A stretch of 64,000 nucleotides of DNA, from positions 1-64,000 of the forward strand of contig CAUYUJ010020525.1 in NCBI GenBank assembly GCA_963575745.1, read 5' to 3'. Positions within the stretch are counted from its first letter, which is position 1; the number at the start of each line of letters is the position of its first letter. The position numbers and the translations under genes were made by a program. This DNA comes from Prorocentrum cordatum (Eukaryota; Sar; Dinophyceae; Prorocentrales; Prorocentraceae). Positions 61,796-64,000 of this stretch are shown here, one piece after another. The notes below the pieces were generated by a model, which was not told the origin of the DNA, did not search any database, and was given only the letters and a program-made list of their open reading frames with translations.

Positions 61796-61838
61796 GCGTG
61801 AGCACCTCCGAGGCGACGCGCGAGGTGGCGTCCAGGGC

Positions 61839-61993
61839 ACACCGGGGGGTGAGGAGCGGCTAACCCGTGTGATGCCGAGAGGGTAGCGTCTGTTCCCGTG
61901 CACGCCCGTGCTAGCACACCGGGGGGGGGGAGCGGCCATCCCATTTGATGCAGAGAGGGTAGCATCTGTTCCTGTGTACGCTCGTGGCAGTGC
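61839..61993 (+). repeat. ~78-bp tandem duplication
   Basis: ACACCGGGGGG, GATGC-GAGAGGGTAGC and TCTGTTCC occur twice in the same order. The copies differ mainly by transitions. Confidence 0.75.
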
Positions 61994-62325
61994 CAGTGCC
62001 TATCTGAGGCCCGAGGCCAGAGGATCGTCAGAGAGGGGCCACCCAGGGAAGAACATGTCCCACCGCTGCCCGAGCCTCGGCTCGCGCGAGCGGCCCCGCG
62101 CTCGGGACCCTCTGGGATGCGGGCCTCGTCGGCCGCCGGATCAACGTGGCACGAGGGTGTACGTGCCGTGGGCACGCCACGCAAGAAGGGGCTTGCGGGG
62201 CATGATCTTGTGGCAAAAGGCTCGACGGTCCCTCGCCGGGGCCTGCGTGAAAATATTGTTCGAGGTCCTCGCCTGCCCCCACAGGGCGCGGATTGCAAAC
62301 AGCACGTTTAGCAATCCACACCCTT
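61994..62325. other. Non-repetitive stretch, no gene recognised
   Basis: A plus-strand frame reads RVYVPWARHARRGLRGMILW and is protein-like but unassigned. Confidence 0.2.
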
Positions 62326-63018
62326 CCCAGACTCCCGACGTCATGATTTGTGTCAGAACGTCGACCCCCTCAGGTCTTAACCCATTCCCTGGGACAGGTT
62401 GTTCATCCTGAGTAGCTTTTTGACCGCCCCGAGGCCCGGCAAGGGCCCCCAGAGGCAGAAGATAGCGAAACAATTTTCTGCCGTGATTTCATCATGGCTC
62501 TAGGGGGTCTGGGTGCGGAGCCGCCCATCATTGCCATGCCTATCTTCCCCCTCGTCATCGCCTCCCTCGTTCTCCCAGGCATCCCAGATGGCGGTCCGAG
62601 TAGGTGAGGGAGTCCGGGGATCGTGCCGCATCGCCGATGCATCCGCGATGCGGTGCGATGTGGAGCCCGATTCCCAGACCCCCGACGTCATGATTCTTTC
62701 ATGACGTCGACCCAACGAGGTCTCGACCCCTTCCCAGGTACCGGTGTTTCATCCTGAGTCGTTTTTGTCACTATCCCGAGGCCCAGCAAGGGCCCCCAGA
62801 GGCCGAAAATATAGAAAAACATCCCGTCGTGATTTCATCATGGCTCGAGGGGGTCTGGGTGCGGAGTCGCCCATCATTGCCGTGCCTATCTTCCCCCTCG
62901 TCATCGCCTCCCTCGTTCTTCCAGGCCTCCCAGATGGGGTCCGAGTAGGTGAGGGAGTCCGGGGATCGTGCCGCATCGCCGATGCATCCGCGATGCGGTG
63001 CGATGTGGAGCCCGATGT
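62326..63018 (+). repeat. Tandem duplication, ~347 bp, F5 plus flank
   Basis: Two F5 elements (62326-62513 and 62673-62859) are each followed by the same ~160-base flank (GCGGAG-CGCCCATCATTGCC to GTGGAGCCCGAT). The flanks are about 95% alike while the F5 parts differ more. Confidence 0.75.
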
Positions 63019-63029
63019 TCTCCCTCCTC

Positions 63030-63460
63030 TTTGCGGTCTGCCTCCTCCTCCTCCTGCTCCCCCTCCCCATTCTTCCCCTCCTCCTCCCCCTCCTCCTCCT
63101 CCATCCCCTCGTCCTCCTCCTCCTCCTCCTCCTCCTCCTCCTCCTCCTCCTCCTATTCCTCCTCCTCCTCCTCCTCCTCCTCCCTCCTCCTCCTCCTCCT
63201 CCTCCTCTTCCTTCCCCTCCTCCTTCTCCTCCTCCTCCTCCTCCATCCCCTCCTCCTCCTCCTCCTCCTCCTCCTCCTCCTCCTCCTCCTCCTCCTCCTC
63301 CTCCTCCTCCTATTCCTCCTCCTCTTCCTCCTCCTCCTCTCTTCTCCTCCTCCTCCTCCTCCTCCGCCCCCTCCTCCTCCTCCTCCCCCTCCTTCCCCTC
63401 CTTCCCCTCCTCCCCCTCTTCCTCCTCCTCCTGCTCCTCCTCCTCCCCCTCCTCTCCACG
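63030..63460 (+). repeat. CCT trinucleotide tract
   Basis: CCT/CTC with ATTCCT interruptions; a second, shorter version of the 37.7-38.6 kb tract. Confidence 0.95.
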
Positions 63461-63648
63461 CCGACGTCGCCGAGCGCATCGCCGACGTCGCTCCACAGCT
63501 GGTGCTGGCTCGAGGCCTGGCGGCCCTCCCGAGGAGCGCCTCGCCGCGCCTTGCGCGGCGAGGCGGTCGAGGCCCCACCTGGCGCCTCGACCGCCTCGGG
63601 GGGAGACCGCCCCGCCCTCCCCCTCTGCGGCGAAGCGGGGAGCTATTC

Positions 63649-63807
63649 TCACGTCGGGCATGTCCCTCGAGAGGAGGCATATTCGAGAGTAGTCAAAATA
63701 TAGACTGGGGACGATGGTTCTAGTATTTTTGGTTATGTTTGAGCATTGTTTGACTATGTTCTATATTTCTGCCAGAATCCGCCTGTGGGAGGACATGCCC
63801 GACCCAA
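63649..63807 (+). mobile_element. T1 element copy h, 159 bp
   Basis: Ends TCACGTCGGGC and GCCCGACCCAA. The flanks AGCTATTC and AACTGTCC agree at 5 of 8 with three transitions. On the minus strand AG is at positions 5-6. Confidence 0.75.
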
Positions 63808-63847
63808 AACTGTCCAGATCCCCGCCTGGGGAGCCAATGTCCCTGTC

Positions 63848-63908
63848 GGCGGCGAGCCCTGGTGGGAGTAAGAAGGAGAAGGCTTCTCTAGAAGAAGGAA
63901 AAGCGTCG
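63848..63908. mobile_element. H4-type fragment
   Basis: GGCGGCGAGCCCTGG and AAGAAGGAGAAGGCTTCTC resemble the H4 left arm; the right arm is absent. Confidence 0.4.
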
Positions 63909-64000
63909 TAAACATCAACTATGGCGCTCCGCGCGGATTTCTTGGACCTGCGCTGGACCCCCCCTCCCTGGCGCGCGGAGCGCGCCAGGGGCGGCGCCGG
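63909..64000. mobile_element. P3 palindromic element e, cut by window end
   Basis: The left arm GGCGCTCCGCGCGGATTTC and TTGGACCTGCGCTGGACC and the GGCGCGCGGAGCGCGCC centre are present. The right arm lies outside. Confidence 0.7.

Noticed and set aside
5857-63911. Recurring peptide NPPVGG-AR in many small frames
   Set aside because: It is the translation of the T1 right terminal repeat (CCTGTAGGGGGACA), not a conserved protein motif.
1-64000. Spliced-leader RNA, 5S rRNA, U snRNA or rDNA genes
   Set aside because: I looked for the dinoflagellate spliced-leader core and for conserved snRNA and rRNA words and saw none.

Overview
The window looks like nuclear DNA of a dinoflagellate. It is GC-rich, has almost no intact genes, is full of triplet microsatellites and 10-92 bp tandem arrays, and carries retroelement proteins of a style I associate with dinoflagellates (a DIRS-type element with RT, RNase H, tyrosine recombinase and a methyltransferase-like tail). 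This rests on sequence style and remembered families, not on a search. No rRNA, tRNA, snRNA, spliced-leader gene, CRISPR array or complete host gene was found.

Layout. 0-3.6 kb: a decayed minus-strand retroelement with a GIY-YIG-like nuclease before a YVDD reverse transcriptase. 3.7-8.3 kb: purine/pyrimidine tracts, ATC repeats, a probable first exon of the APC/C subunit CDC26, a GGGTGGGTCGC minisatellite and a ~90-bp satellite. 8.3-14.4 kb: short inverted-repeat elements and an 11-bp-periodic array. 14.6-16.2 kb: an EF-hand exon followed by a ~90-bp satellite. 16.5-26 kb: microsatellites, a 73-bp satellite, more 11-bp-periodic DNA and palindromic elements. 26.3-30.2 kb: a giant inverted-repeat element filled by a 79-bp satellite. 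30-46 kb: short elements, CCT/GGA/GAC tracts and a few exon-like fragments. 46-52 kb: a TG array, a ~91-bp satellite, a CA array and two one-off inverted-repeat elements. 52.5-58.6 kb: a 6.0-kb PAT-like (DIRS) retrotransposon with intact split direct repeats, inserted in an ATC microsatellite. 58.6-64 kb: more short elements, a local duplication and a CCT tract.

The main discovery is a family, here called T1, of mostly 150-180 bp elements with ~11-bp core (up to ~30-bp) terminal inverted repeats. Eight copies have both ends, and each is flanked by an 8-bp target duplication (exact in three, decayed in five, decay only by transitions). In all eight the duplication reads NNNNAGNN on one strand, regardless of element orientation. 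If the element were spliced from AG to AG the original sequence would be restored exactly, which is the signature expected of intron-generating transposons (introners). Other home-made family names used below: T2 (TCGGGGGTGGACAG ends), P3 (GC-rich palindromes), H4 (AGAAGGC-rich hairpins), F5 (CCAGACCCCCGACGTCATGA ends) and T7 (GGACAAAAAGTGTCC ends).
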